Origin: Trabulsiella guamensis ATCC 49490
GTDB taxonomy: Bacteria > Pseudomonadota > Gammaproteobacteria > Enterobacterales > Enterobacteriaceae
DNA length: 44,094 nt
Assembly (NCBI RefSeq): GCF_000734965.1
Contig: NZ_JMTB01000070.1
Coordinates: forward strand, 1 to 44,094
Direction: 5' to 3'
Both the position numbers and the translations under genes were made by a program. Shown in pieces: positions 18,025 to 26,500 of this stretch. Below the pieces are notes generated by a model, which saw only the letters and a program-made list of their open reading frames with translations, was not told where the DNA came from and ran no database searches. Each line of letters starts with the position of its first letter. The first letter of the stretch is position 1.

Positions 18025-19590
18025 TTACTCTACCGAAGCCACCAGCCGGTTGCGGCCTGCCCGTTTGGCCTGATACATCAGTTCGTCGGCCCTTTTCATC
18101 ACCTCAGCCACCAGCTCACCATCGTGTGGCCAGCTGGCTACTCCCAGCGAAATAGTGATATGCCCCACCGTTTCAATTTGGGTCTGCTCCACCAGCACAC
18201 GTAGTCGTTCCCCCACCAACGCGGCATCGGCAGTAGCGATATCCGGCAACAGCAGAGTGAACTCTTCACCGCCCTCCCGACAGGCTAAATCCACGTCCCG
18301 GCAACACAGTTGCATCAGTTGAGCTAGGGTTCGCAACGTGATGTTCCCCACGTCGTGGCCGAAGGTGTCGTTCACCTGTTTGAAATGGTCGATATCCATC
18401 GAAATCACCGCGAACGGCCGCCGCGTTTCCACCATCTGCACCAACGCTGCATCCATCGCTCTGCGGTTCAGCAGCCCGGTCAGCGGGTCAGTATACGCCT
18501 GGCTGCTCAGCCAGTTCATCTTCTCCCGTATTAGGTTAATACCGTTCAGTAACGCCTGCTTGATATGCGCCGCTTCGATATACCAAGAGCGCACCGCCTG
18601 TACCCGCTCCACGCTGTCAGTACTGTCGATAACCGCCGCACTGTCCGCCAGTTGACGCAGTGGCCGCACAATCTCATTCGCCAGCCACCACAGGATCAGC
18701 AGCCCGATCAGCCCCAACGGCAACGCCCCCATCAACATCTGTCGCATCAACCCGCCCAGCGCAGCCAGCGTCTTCTCCTTCGGTTGCTGGGCCACTACAC
18801 CCCAGCCCGATGACGGCACCCTGGCATAGCCGGCCAGCATACGCACATCGTGCGAGTTCACCACCTCCATCGCACCGCGGTTGCCCTGCACCACCGCTTT
18901 CACCACTGCACTTCTTTCTTTATTGCCGATCCGCGAGGTATCGGAATGGGACAGCATCTGACCGTCCCGATCCACCACGTAGACCTGGGTATCGTCCTGG
19001 TGGAAATGATTGCTGACCAGCGCCGACAGCATGTTCTTTTTCTGCAGGTAGTTCGCCCCACTGATAAACCCCAGATAGGTTCCCCGGTTGTCGGTAATCG
19101 GCTGGGAAACATACACCAGCAGACTGTCGGAACTCAGTTTATAGACGTTGCTCACCGCAGGTTTACGCTCCTGCACCCCTTGCTGGCTATCAGGGGCGAT
19201 CAGCACCTGCCCCACCAAATCGTGCTCCGGCGGGAAGGATGACAGTATCCGGCCTTCGGCATCGACCACACTGATGGTGTCAAAGTCAGAATCCTGTTGT
19301 TGAAGGCGCTTCGACTCATCGTCTAGCACCTTCTGGTTATGGAAATCGTTGCCCAGAATCGACGCGCCGTAAGCCAGTCGTTCCTGCGCTACGTTCAGAT
19401 ACTGTTCGATAGAGGAGGCCACCCGCTCGGCATACGCCTGATTCTGCTCCAGCGCATGGTCGATCAACACCTGCCGCTGCACGCGGTAAGCGGAGTAGAA
19501 ACTGTTGCACAGTGTGATGAGAGTGATCAGCAGTGCAAATGACACTATCAACAACCGCAGATTGAGTGTCGGTAACCACTTATTATTCAT
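18025..19590 (-). CDS. Diguanylate cyclase, membrane-bound dCache sensor with HAMP and GGDEF
   Basis: 521 residues. It makes the second messenger c-di-GMP from two GTP, typically promoting biofilm and reducing motility. A transmembrane helix at about 12-32 is followed by a periplasmic dCache-like sensor (about 35-285) with TISVVDAEGRILSSFP and VYVVDRDGQMLSHS. A second transmembrane helix (about 288-306), a HAMP-like linker with EIVRPLRQLADSA, and the GGDEF domain (about 355-520) come next. The active site is GGEEF at 440-444. The allosteric inhibition site RxxD is present (R431, D434), five residues before it. The gene is markedly more GC-rich than most neighbours, which suggests a separate origin. 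A broken EAL gene lies just upstream on the same strand. Confidence 0.9.
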   Translation of the reverse strand: MNNKWLPTLNLRLLIVSFALLITLITLCNSFYSAYRVQRQVLIDHALEQNQAYAERVASSIEQYLNVAQERLAYGASILGNDFHNQKVLDDESKRLQQQDSDFDTISVVDAEGRILSSFPPEHDLVGQVLIAPDSQQGVQERKPAVSNVYKLSSDSLLVYVSQPITDNRGTYLGFISGANYLQKKNMLSALVSNHFHQDDTQVYVVDRDGQMLSHSDTSRIGNKERSAVVKAVVQGNRGAMEVVNSHDVRMLAGYARVPSSGWGVVAQQPKEKTLAALGGLMRQMLMGALPLGLIGLLILWWLANEIVRPLRQLADSAAVIDSTDSVERVQAVRSWYIEAAHIKQALLNGINLIREKMNWLSSQAYTDPLTGLLNRRAMDAALVQMVETRRPFAVISMDIDHFKQVNDTFGHDVGNITLRTLAQLMQLCCRDVDLACREGGEEFTLLLPDIATADAALVGERLRVLVEQTQIETVGHITISLGVASWPHDGELVAEVMKRADELMYQAKRAGRNRLVASVE

Positions 19591-19632
19591 AGATTATTAT
19601 CCTGAATGCGCCGGAACAGACACCTTATTCCA

Positions 19633-20106
19633 TTAGTGAACTACCTGTGATGGCTGCGATTTAGCGAAGCAGTAACCTTGCAACACATGACAGTTCAGCT
19701 CGCGTAACCGTTGCCACTGAGCATCGTTTTCTCTACCTTCGGCCACCATCGTCATCACCAGGTTGCGCCCGATGCCGATCGCCACCGCCACCGCCACCGC
19801 CACCCGAGTCTCAAACTGCTTCTCCGCCGCGTTTTTATCAATAAAACTGTTGTCGATTTTCACCCCGGTGACCGGAAGGTTGGTGAGGTTAGACAGACCG
19901 GGAAAACCGGGGGCGAAGTCGTCCACCGTCAGTCTCTTCCATCATGCGAATTTCGTACACTCGCTCAATCATTTCGTCCGGCGGTTCCATCATGGCGCTT
20001 TCGATAATCTCAACGGTCAGACCGTGCCCCGGCAGTTGGTTCTCCCACAGCACATCGGCAACCAAGTCCGCCAGGTTACTCTGGCGGAAAAATTGAACGG
20101 CGACAT
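19633..20106 (-). pseudogene. Broken EAL-domain (c-di-GMP phosphodiesterase) gene
   Basis: The C-terminal part of an EAL domain in several frames. One frame gives FNFSAR, the next gives SNLADLVADVLWENQLPGHG and VEIIESAMM, and a third gives VDDFAPGFPGLSNL, VKIDNSFI, MVAEG and QGYCFAKSQP. These are the usual EAL-family blocks in order, but the N-terminal half with the EAL motif is missing and at least two frameshifts separate the pieces. It would not make an active phosphodiesterase. It probably once paired with the adjacent diguanylate cyclase. Confidence 0.85.
19781..19804 (-). repeat. Hexanucleotide repeat in the EAL pseudogene
   Basis: GCCACC occurs four times in tandem, encoding VAVAVAVA on the minus strand, where EAL domains normally have a single short helix segment. 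This is consistent with replication slippage after the gene lost its function. Confidence 0.8.
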
Positions 20107-20260
20107 ATTAGACGACTGGCAGGTCAACCGCACTCGTGAACAGCCCATTGTCATGGCGTGTCATGCTGCCCGGGGAATAATATCCGGGTTATTCTGTCAA
20201 TACAGCTCTCGCTGTACGTTTACAAAAAGCGGCAACACCGTACTAAAGAAGCAGTTTCTG

Positions 20261-20411
20261 TACATATAAAAATTAATGACACATATCGGCTCCGGAATGC
20301 CTGCATCCCGTTAAAAGAGTTATAGCAAACCACCGTTCAGTATAAAACATTTTCTGGTTCCCTATTAAAAGGGAGGCATACGAACAGCCAGCAATAATGC
20401 AGACAGATGGA
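20261..20411 (+). repeat. Right copy of the diverged direct repeat
   Basis: This is the partner of 17342-17475 in the same orientation. Some parts are nearly identical, such as CAGTATAAAA followed by ATTTTCTGG, and others have drifted. It marks the right edge of the GGDEF/EAL block. The CBASS remnant begins about 220 bp further on. Confidence 0.7.
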
Positions 20412-20429
20412 GATTAAACCGCAGTATCG

Positions 20430-20633
20430 GCTGGAGAATTACAGGAACTATCCCGCCCCTCATCATCCGACTCTACGCGAAAAAACGAACAACTACACGC
20501 CCCGGCAGGATGTTCGGGTAATTTTTCGCAAAATATGTTGCACTGTAACGAATGTCAAAACGTAGTGATCGACTCAGCACATCTTTCCGTATACCAGAAA
20601 CTATATGAAAACCTGAAAAATTACAGCGTAGTA
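20430..20633. other. Gap with a possible gene fragment
   Basis: The plus strand has an open frame of about 75 codons (roughly 20430-20666) with no credible start. It contains a Cys pair in LHCNECQNVV and a helical tail. It may be the end of an unidentified protein, but part of it is only the shadow of the TRIP13 remnant. No function is assigned. Confidence 0.2.
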
Positions 20634-21534
20634 TTAAAAACCCTTCATCTCAGAAGCGAATAGCGCAGAATGGACTGACACTGCGTTATATGGGTAGGCC
20701 GCAAGAATTGTTGATGAAATTAATCGCTGGGTAATATCTGAGAAAGTAAATCCAGGAGAATTAGTGTCCCTTGGACCGGTTAACCTGACTAATTCTTCTA
20801 TCGCCGTAGAATTTAACCCCAATCCCGTAAGTTTTGAATTCAACAAATAGTGTCGTTATTCATCATTTGGCCGGGAAAATGTTAAAACTTCAGCAGCACG
20901 ACGCTGGACAGCCGGATCGAGTGCTTTCAACCAGTTAGTACACATAAGAACTGCCGCTGGTAGTTTCTGATTGGCGATCCGGTCTATTCCGCGAATAAAT
21001 AAAAGCGGTTACACCAGCACGATCCTCATGATGCATCTGAGCATTTTCCCGGGATTGAGCCAATGCATCAACTTCATCAATCAACAGCAAAACCGCACCA
21101 CGAGCTTTTCCATTCATTTTTTTAATTTATCTGCGGCCTAAATGGTATAATCAAATGCAGCTGAGCCATTTCGCCAACTCTACCCTGCTCACGGGTAGCA
21201 AGGTTCAAAGGATACAACGTAATATCTATATCTTCCTGCCAGGCAACAGCATCACCAATGGTTTCCACCAGCTCCGTTTTACCTGAGCCCACATCCCCAG
21301 CCAATACAACTAAAGGCGGTCGTCTGAGTAGTGTATCAACAGTTGAGCATCTGGATGATATTTGTTTTCCCATTCCTGAATCCCATAAGGATTTACAAGT
21401 AAGCCTAATATTTTTGATAATCAATTTTTGTGCTCATCAAGACCAACTAAACGAGCCAGACGCTCCTGAGGCTCAAAGTCAGAGAAGTTAATGCGTCGCT
21501 CAAACAACGCATCAAGTGATGGTTTTACGTTCAT
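20634..21534 (-). pseudogene. cap6: Decayed TRIP13-like AAA+ ATPase of a CBASS system (cap6)
   Basis: In CBASS, the TRIP13-like ATPase (Cap6) disassembles the HORMA-CD-NTase complex and so keeps the system off. The pieces appear in order but in different frames. They are the N-terminus MNVKPSLDALFERR; Walker A in VVLAGDVGSGKTELVE; Walker B in VLLLIDEVDALAQSREN; RGIDRIANQKLPAAVLMCTN; and the C-terminal FTFSDITQRLISS and AYPYNAVS. A stop at 21421-21423, frameshifts near 21330, 21150 and 21000, and a TAA at 20856-20858 (where GAT GAA TAA CGA CAC suggests an original CAA) inactivate it. The start overlaps the HORMA stop (ATGA), as in the intact operon. Identification rests on remembered family sequence. 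Confidence 0.8.
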
Positions 21535-21885
21535 ACAAAATTCCTTACTCTAGTGCGAGTGAGGAAGTAACCACTGGCCGAATAAGTCTTATCGTTTTCG
21601 AGGTAGCCATTAATCCCCAGAAACTGGGTACTAACCCATTTAAACGGTAGATATTTCAAGGTATTATCTTTTTCTGATTGGGTAGTATTCAGATATTTCG
21701 AGCTATAAGTCATAAAACTATAGAATGATGCACCCGATACATCTTTTCCTGGACGGATTTTTCCGGGGTCGTCATCTGTACCTGAACCAAGCAAGTCACC
21801 TGCGGTATATCGAAGAGTCGGCTCGATCCTGTTATTATTTTCTGAAAACCGCAAGACACCTCTCCCAAATATTTCTGCTCCCGCT
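21531..21885 (-). pseudogene. cap7: C-terminal remnant of a CBASS HORMA-domain protein (cap7)
   Basis: HORMA proteins of CBASS sense phage peptides and activate the cyclic-nucleotide synthase. The last 105 or so codons match the end of the E. coli HORMA protein as I remember it: IEPTLRYTAGDLLGSG, DDDPGKIRPGKDVSGASFYS, NGYLENDKTYSA and a final RVRNFV. Just upstream, YLGEVSCGFQK is in another frame because one A is missing from an A-run. The N-terminal half is absent, and neither the CD-NTase nor the effector nuclease is present. The system is therefore dead. Confidence 0.75.
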
Positions 21886-22026
21886 TTTCGCAGAAGCTGA
21901 GGGCATTCTGAAGAGCAATAATGCTGCAACTGACAAAGTCTTCAAAAACCTGATGTCGATGGTGATAACGAGAAGTCTGGTTAAAAGCGAAATAAACGCC
22001 TTTTCATGGTTTATAAGATTTTTCAT
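21880..22026 (-). pseudogene. 5' part of a plasmid cluster gene truncated by the CBASS remnant
   Basis: It begins at an ATG with AAGGAG upstream and reads MKNLINHEKAFIS. After a frameshift it continues AFNQTSRYHHRHQVFEDFV and ALSFCEKREQKYL before running into the HORMA sequence. The Shine-Dalgarno and preceding hairpin match those of the intact genes upstream, so it was the last gene of that cluster. The family is not recognised with certainty. Confidence 0.55.
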
Positions 22027-22053
22027 GCATGTCTCCTTTAGCGGGAAACACAC

Positions 22054-22084
22054 CCCTGACGGGAAACACTGTTTCCCGTCAGGG
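22054..22084. repeat. Perfect 14-bp intergenic hairpin
   Basis: CCCTGACGGGAAAC (22054-22067) pairs exactly with GTTTCCCGTCAGGG (22071-22084), loop ACT. It lies between the DUF1281-type gene and the truncated gene. Related but imperfect hairpins precede other genes of this cluster, near 23137-23164, 24212-24243, 25846-25864 and 26360-26374. Confidence 0.7.
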
Positions 22085-22155
22085 TGAAAAAAAGCCACAA
22101 CAAGTGTTGTGGCCAGTATGTTGAACCGGTTAGCCCGGGTTATCCTGGTTTAGTG

Positions 22156-23109
22156 TCAGGCCCGAATGCTCCCGTATTGTGCCGCTGGCACCACATATGG
22201 CGTTACCGCTGTGGTTTCCGTAGAGACAAGGTACATTCTTGCTGTTTCACCGTTGCTCAGTTGCTGCATTTCTTCCGGCCAGGGGCCACTGTCAACGTGA
22301 TCACCGCGGTCAAAACAGTTATATCCGGAAAATCCTTCATCCTCTGATTTCCAGTAATGACGGATCTCACAGTCAAACAGCTCTGACATCTCACCCATAA
22401 TCTCTCCAGATGGCGGGTACCAGGGGGTATCAAACGTCAGTAATATCGTGCCCAGTGATTCACGGCTCCAGTTGGCTTTATGACCAGCCGGGAATTCCAC
22501 ACCATACAGCTGCGTGTAAAGATCTGCAGTTGTGTTAAGCCCCCGGAACAAGCCACTGTTACCGTTCAACTCAGTTGCAAGACGTGACGGCATTATCATC
22601 AGCATATCGCAGGGACAACTCGCGGCCGGCATTATACTGAGCCACTCCCAACGCTCCTGCGGATCGAACTGTTCCCCGAAGCTGGCAACACCAAACCAGT
22701 CAGCATAGTGAACAGCCATCAACTGGGACATTATCTGGCGCGATGAAACTGGAATCCTCTCCCATTTAAGTGTCTCCAGGCCGGACTGAACCCAGATCTT
22801 CTCCATACGTGCAATAGTAGCGCTGTCGAGCCACGCATCCTTTTCCATTAATTCCATGAAATGCTGGAACGCCTGGTTTGCCGAAGTAGAAGCCCCCGTA
22901 CCGGCAGCCGTAAGCATCGGATAAGCAGTAAACTCTGTCGCTTTTGTTGGCTTAAGTATCCCGGCACATCCAGCAAGAAACAGCTTTATGGCCTGCTGTA
23001 TGGCATGTCGATAACGCGGAGTTTCTGTGCCGGCAATCCAGGACTGCATCACATCAATACAAACAGATTTCGCAGTGATTTCCAGACGGTTTTTGCACCA
23101 TGAAAACAT
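22156..23109 (-). CDS. DUF1281-type (Api92-like) conserved plasmid protein
   Basis: 317 residues. The start, MFSWCKNRLEITAKSV, and the closing FDCEIRHYWKSEDEGFSGY with GPWPEEM match the DUF1281/Api92-like family common in leading regions of enterobacterial plasmids. There, a short ferredoxin-like module folds around W-C-x-N-x-L. No catalytic residues are evident and its function is unknown. The ATG follows GAGGAGTAATAACT. It is in one orientation with the genes on both sides, with a hairpin in each gap. Confidence 0.7.
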   Translation of the reverse strand: MFSWCKNRLEITAKSVCIDVMQSWIAGTETPRYRHAIQQAIKLFLAGCAGILKPTKATEFTAYPMLTAAGTGASTSANQAFQHFMELMEKDAWLDSATIARMEKIWVQSGLETLKWERIPVSSRQIMSQLMAVHYADWFGVASFGEQFDPQERWEWLSIMPAASCPCDMLMIMPSRLATELNGNSGLFRGLNTTADLYTQLYGVEFPAGHKANWSRESLGTILLTFDTPWYPPSGEIMGEMSELFDCEIRHYWKSEDEGFSGYNCFDRGDHVDSGPWPEEMQQLSNGETARMYLVSTETTAVTPYVVPAAQYGSIRA

Positions 23110-23200
23110 AGTTATTACTCCTCTTTAGGTTAGACAGAGGGCATCTCCCTGAGGAGATACCCTCAGGGGATGCTGATGACCAGGGCCATCAAGTTTCTTG

Positions 23201-24190
23201 TTAAGCAGCCTGGTCCTGTTCCGGTTGTCGGTTCAGTGACTGCAGTAAAAATTCCGATGCTTCCCGGGCAAACCGGCAGGCGCGGAAAATCGCTTTTTTG
23301 TCTTCACGAAGGGCTTTCAGCCAGCCGGCCAGGTAGCTTTCATGCTGTACGTCACCGGTGATACCCAGTTGCGCACAGAGAAATGCACTACCGGTTTCCG
23401 CTATCAGCTCTTCGAAACAGTACACAGGATCACCAAACTGCCGTGATGACGAAGTAATACCTTCCCGGTTCAGGCGGCTGCCGTGGCCAGTGGCATGCAC
23501 CAGCTCGTGCAACAGCGTGGACCAGTAATCCGCCTCCGTCCGGAACTGTGAAGCCGTCGGCATCACGATGCGGTCGGCACCCGGCCGGTAAAAAGCGCGG
23601 TCCTGTCGGCGATGGTCACAGCCGACACCGGTGGCGCTTAGTATCTGCTGCACCTGTTGCAGTTGCGTCGTGCTGAGTCCAGTCGGCTGTTCTGCAGGAG
23701 ATGAGTCAGCAGCTTCCTCTCTGACAGACTCAGGCAGCCCTTCACACTGGACAACGTTGAACAGCTGCAGTTGCTTCAGCATCGCCAGTTGCTCCATGAC
23801 CGGTTCACCGTCCCGGAACAGCAGGTTATCGCTGCTGTCACGGGCCTGTTTCTCAAACGGTTTGTAGATGATAGCCATCGAACAGGTCTCGCCCTTACGG
23901 ACCTGACCACCCACGGCCTTTGCCTGCTGATAGGTCAGCCAGCGATCGGACGGAAATCCCCGCTCTTCAGCAGACATCCACAGCAAGGGTATATTCACTC
24001 CGCTGTAATGGCGGCCGGTTGTGGCATTCACCGGTAACGCGCTGCCATGTACATTCTGTGCAGAACGCCACGGCCGACGCCACGGTGGAACCCCTTTTTC
24101 CAGGGCGGCAATGATTTTGTCGGTGACCTGCTGGTAAAGATCGGCTTTCTGAGCCGGCGCGGCCTTACGGCCGCGAATGGATTTGTTCAT
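23201..24190 (-). CDS. ardC: Second ArdC-family antirestriction protein
   Basis: 329 residues with the same two-domain layout as the 11529-12482 gene. The N-terminal ssDNA-binding domain has IIAALEKGVPPWRRPW, HYSGVNIPLLW and QVRKGETCSM; the C-terminal zincin-like domain has HELVHATGHGSR, giving the HExxH zinc motif. The two proteins are clearly related but diverged across their length, so they are old paralogs or separate acquisitions rather than a recent duplication. Its place in a leading-region-like cluster fits early expression in the recipient to shield incoming DNA. Confidence 0.85.
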   Translation of the reverse strand: MNKSIRGRKAAPAQKADLYQQVTDKIIAALEKGVPPWRRPWRSAQNVHGSALPVNATTGRHYSGVNIPLLWMSAEERGFPSDRWLTYQQAKAVGGQVRKGETCSMAIIYKPFEKQARDSSDNLLFRDGEPVMEQLAMLKQLQLFNVVQCEGLPESVREEAADSSPAEQPTGLSTTQLQQVQQILSATGVGCDHRRQDRAFYRPGADRIVMPTASQFRTEADYWSTLLHELVHATGHGSRLNREGITSSSRQFGDPVYCFEELIAETGSAFLCAQLGITGDVQHESYLAGWLKALREDKKAIFRACRFAREASEFLLQSLNRQPEQDQAA

Positions 24191-24285
24191 AAGGATGCAA
24201 CCTGTAAAAAAGGGCGCATCCTCCCCGGGGCGGAAGAATGCGCCACCGGGAGTGGAAAAAAGTCAGAGATAGTCAGTAATACAAC

Positions 24286-24909
24286 CTAGCGGCGGGTTCC
24301 CGCGTAACGGAAAGAGCCATCAGACATCACCTCGCTGACGCTGCTGCGTACGCTGCGAACCGCACTCTCAAACATCGTGCGATCAGCCGGTTTTGCCCGT
24401 TTACAGTCGAGACGGATTACCCTGTCAAGCACAGACAGCGCCTGCGAGCGCCAGCTCAGACGTTCCGCATTCCCTACACAGGCAGGTAAATGCCGGAGGG
24501 ACTGATCGTAGAGCCAGCGAATATTGCTGCGATATTCCTCCACCAGGACATACACCTTTTCTGGCGGACGGGTCTCCTTACGAATTGTCATACCAGTCCC
24601 CAGTGGACCGGCCGATGGCATCATAAAAAGATCGTGGTGTTCGTTCAGAACGGCGTCGAATTTGCTCTGCTCCATAAAGGTCTGAAAAGCGTATTCCTTC
24701 TCGAGAATTAACAGGTCTGCATTTTCCGACCAGTTTGCATCTTTCGAGGGATTACAGCCTTCCGCCCATGCCCTGAGCCATTCGCCGGGGTTTCGGTCAT
24801 CCGGAACCCGGATGTATATACCAAGGTTCTTTTCAAGCAGCAGTGGCCTTTGCATACCGCCCTGCTGTGATAAAAGAGGGCGTAATTCGGTTGAGGTAAA
24901 GCGAATCAT
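24286..24909 (-). CDS. Conserved plasmid protein, possibly DUF3085 type
   Basis: 207 residues. The N-terminus (MIRFTSTELRPLLSQ, then LLLEKNLGIYIRVP) resembles DUF3085 proteins found beside ArdC genes on plasmids, but the match is from memory and not certain. It is soluble with no signal peptide. The C-terminal half is helical with many Arg and Trp residues (RSNIRWLYDQSLRHLP). AAGGAG lies 5 bp before the ATG. It is 95 bp upstream of the second ArdC-like gene and probably co-transcribed with it. Confidence 0.6.
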   Translation of the reverse strand: MIRFTSTELRPLLSQQGGMQRPLLLEKNLGIYIRVPDDRNPGEWLRAWAEGCNPSKDANWSENADLLILEKEYAFQTFMEQSKFDAVLNEHHDLFMMPSAGPLGTGMTIRKETRPPEKVYVLVEEYRSNIRWLYDQSLRHLPACVGNAERLSWRSQALSVLDRVIRLDCKRAKPADRTMFESAVRSVRSSVSEVMSDGSFRYAGTRR

Positions 24910-24990
24910 CAGGACTCCTTAAATTAATAAGGAGGAGACCTCCCCTGAAGGGAAGCTCCCTCCGGGAAGTGTTAATCAGTCAGAACTGAT

Positions 24991-25299
24991 TCAGTCGAAA
25001 CGGTAACGCAGCCAGGCCATCTGCTGCGCCATCTGCCGTCCCGCCCGTAAAGCCTTACGTGCGGAGGCAAACTGACCGGCGCTGGCCAGTTGCTGATACT
25101 GCCAGTCACGCGAACTGTAGCCCGTTCTGCGTGAAATGATGGCGGTAAAACCCCCTTCAGACTGAACGACCTCGGCGCGGAAACTGCTGTGACCGCTACG
25201 GTTGGTGAACCATTCGGCCTGCTGCTGCCGCATTGCTTCTGAAATGCGGCTGAGGACGCGCGTGGTATGGGTGATAAACAACAGTATTATACTGCTCAT
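24991..25299 (-). CDS. Small hypothetical protein of the leading-region cluster
   Basis: 102 residues starting MSSIILLF. The open frame extends to 25335, but AAGGAGAAAACC precedes the ATG at 25299. The N-terminal 15 residues are hydrophobic. The remainder is Arg/Gln-rich and helical (QQQAEWFTNRSGHS, RRTGYSSRDWQYQQL, ARKALRAGRQMAQQM). The family is not recognised. It is in line with the neighbouring minus-strand genes. Confidence 0.55.
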   Translation of the reverse strand: MSSIILLFITHTTRVLSRISEAMRQQQAEWFTNRSGHSSFRAEVVQSEGGFTAIISRRTGYSSRDWQYQQLASAGQFASARKALRAGRQMAQQMAWLRYRFD

Positions 25300-25451
25300 G
25301 GTTTTCTCCTTAGTTAATGCGGAGAAAACCATCACCGCAGATGCAGGGAGGTTGTCCCCGCATGGGTTGGTACATCAGTTATAAGCTGGCTTCATTCAGA
25401 AAACACAACCACCTCCGTAGAGAAAGTCCCCATAGGGTTCAGTGCTTCACG

Positions 25452-25817
25452 TCAGAAATCAGCATCGCTGCGTTCCATAGACAGAAAGGCCTCTTCGTCT
25501 TTGACTGCGCTTTTGTAGAAATATGTCCAGGCTTCTTTATCAATACCTTCTGCCATGCGGCAGAGGTCGTTAAAGAATGCCTCCCATGATCCCGGTATAA
25601 GTTTTCGAACATACAGTTCAGCCAGTTCCCGGGCAACAGAAGCCATATCCCAGACGTAATACGGAAAGCCGTCTTCATCTGTCCCGGTATTTAGGTCAAG
25701 GCGGCGAAGCGCTGCGATACTCAGCAGCTCGCCTTCCGCTTTAGCCAGTGCAACTTTGTGAGCATTACGCTCGCTGGCACGGATGTGAAAATCTTCGGTG
25801 AGAATTAACTCGTTCAT
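25452..25817 (-). CDS. Small hypothetical acidic protein of the leading-region cluster
   Basis: 121 residues from the ATG at 25817, which follows TAAGGAATCCTTT; the frame extends further upstream but without a site. It is acidic and helical, with WDMASVARELAELYVRKL, GSWEAFFNDLCRMAEG and a final MERSDADF. Function and family are not recognised. A hairpin CTGTCCC/GGGACAG lies 29-47 bp upstream of the start. Confidence 0.6.
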   Translation of the reverse strand: MNELILTEDFHIRASERNAHKVALAKAEGELLSIAALRRLDLNTGTDEDGFPYYVWDMASVARELAELYVRKLIPGSWEAFFNDLCRMAEGIDKEAWTYFYKSAVKDEEAFLSMERSDADF

Positions 25818-25905
25818 AAAGGATTCCTTAAAGAGTTGTGGAATCCTGTCCCTGACTGGGACAGAAGTCCCGTTAGGGTGAGAAAATCTTCGACTAATAA
25901 GGCCG

Positions 25906-26322
25906 TCAGGCGATGTCTGAGAAATGGGCGCTCTGATAAAACATTTCGCGCAATTGCTCTGTAGCTTCGTCCAGCTCTTTTTCCTCGCGAGACCTGGTAA
26001 CGCCCTGAAGAAAAGCTGTACTCCAGTGAAAACTGTGAACATCTGTCCCCAGAAGCGTAAGCTCGCTCACTGCTTCTTCGACAAAGGTATGTTTGATGAA
26101 GCCATGCTCAGTTGCAAAACCAACTGTATGCGCGACATGTCTCAGAAAAGTCAGGTAATCAGGAAGGCCGTCAGCAGGAACCTGAGGATCTGCGTCGACC
26201 ATGAGTTTGTTATCCAGACGAACGTTAAGCTGAGTTTTTACGTAATCCACAATGATTTTTGCAGAAGCGGGTGAGTCACAACTCAGTAACGCGAGCGGAT
26301 TGATCATTCTGGTGTAATGCAT
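25906..26322 (-). CDS. Small hypothetical protein of the leading-region cluster
   Basis: 138 residues, soluble, with PQVPADGLPDYLTFLRHVAHT and a C-terminal acidic helix with REEKELDEATEQLREMF. The ATG follows TAAGGAATCGTACCC, a leader almost identical to that of the next gene. It is the first gene of the cluster after the STAXI-like element at 26501-26586. The family is not recognised. Confidence 0.6.
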   Translation of the reverse strand: MHYTRMINPLALLSCDSPASAKIIVDYVKTQLNVRLDNKLMVDADPQVPADGLPDYLTFLRHVAHTVGFATEHGFIKHTFVEEAVSELTLLGTDVHSFHWSTAFLQGVTRSREEKELDEATEQLREMFYQSAHFSDIA

Positions 26323-26500
26323 GGGTACGATTCCTTATGAAAAAAGGGAACCGTCCCAAAGGGAAAGCATCCCTCAGGGTGAGAATCAGGCCAAAAATGC
26401 CGGATGAGTAAATCAGGTGTTTGGTAGTGTGAAGTGAAGTAGAAAAGGACCTTAACCTGTAATCAGGTTCCTGTTTGCAAAGGTTAAACAGGTTTGAACC

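Noticed and set aside
18660-19242. Several plus-strand frames opposite the diguanylate cyclase
   Set aside because: They are low-complexity shadows of a GC-rich gene; the minus strand has full dCache, HAMP and GGDEF domains.
19763-20269. 168-residue plus-strand frame over the EAL remnant
   Set aside because: Its first half is antisense to conserved EAL blocks and contains runs from the GCCACC repeat.
20655-20850. Plus-strand frame reading like a protein end (GELVSLGPVNLTNSS)
   Set aside because: It is the shadow of the minus-strand TRIP13 C-terminus, which has recognisable family blocks (FTFSDITQRL); the plus frame also contains a stop.
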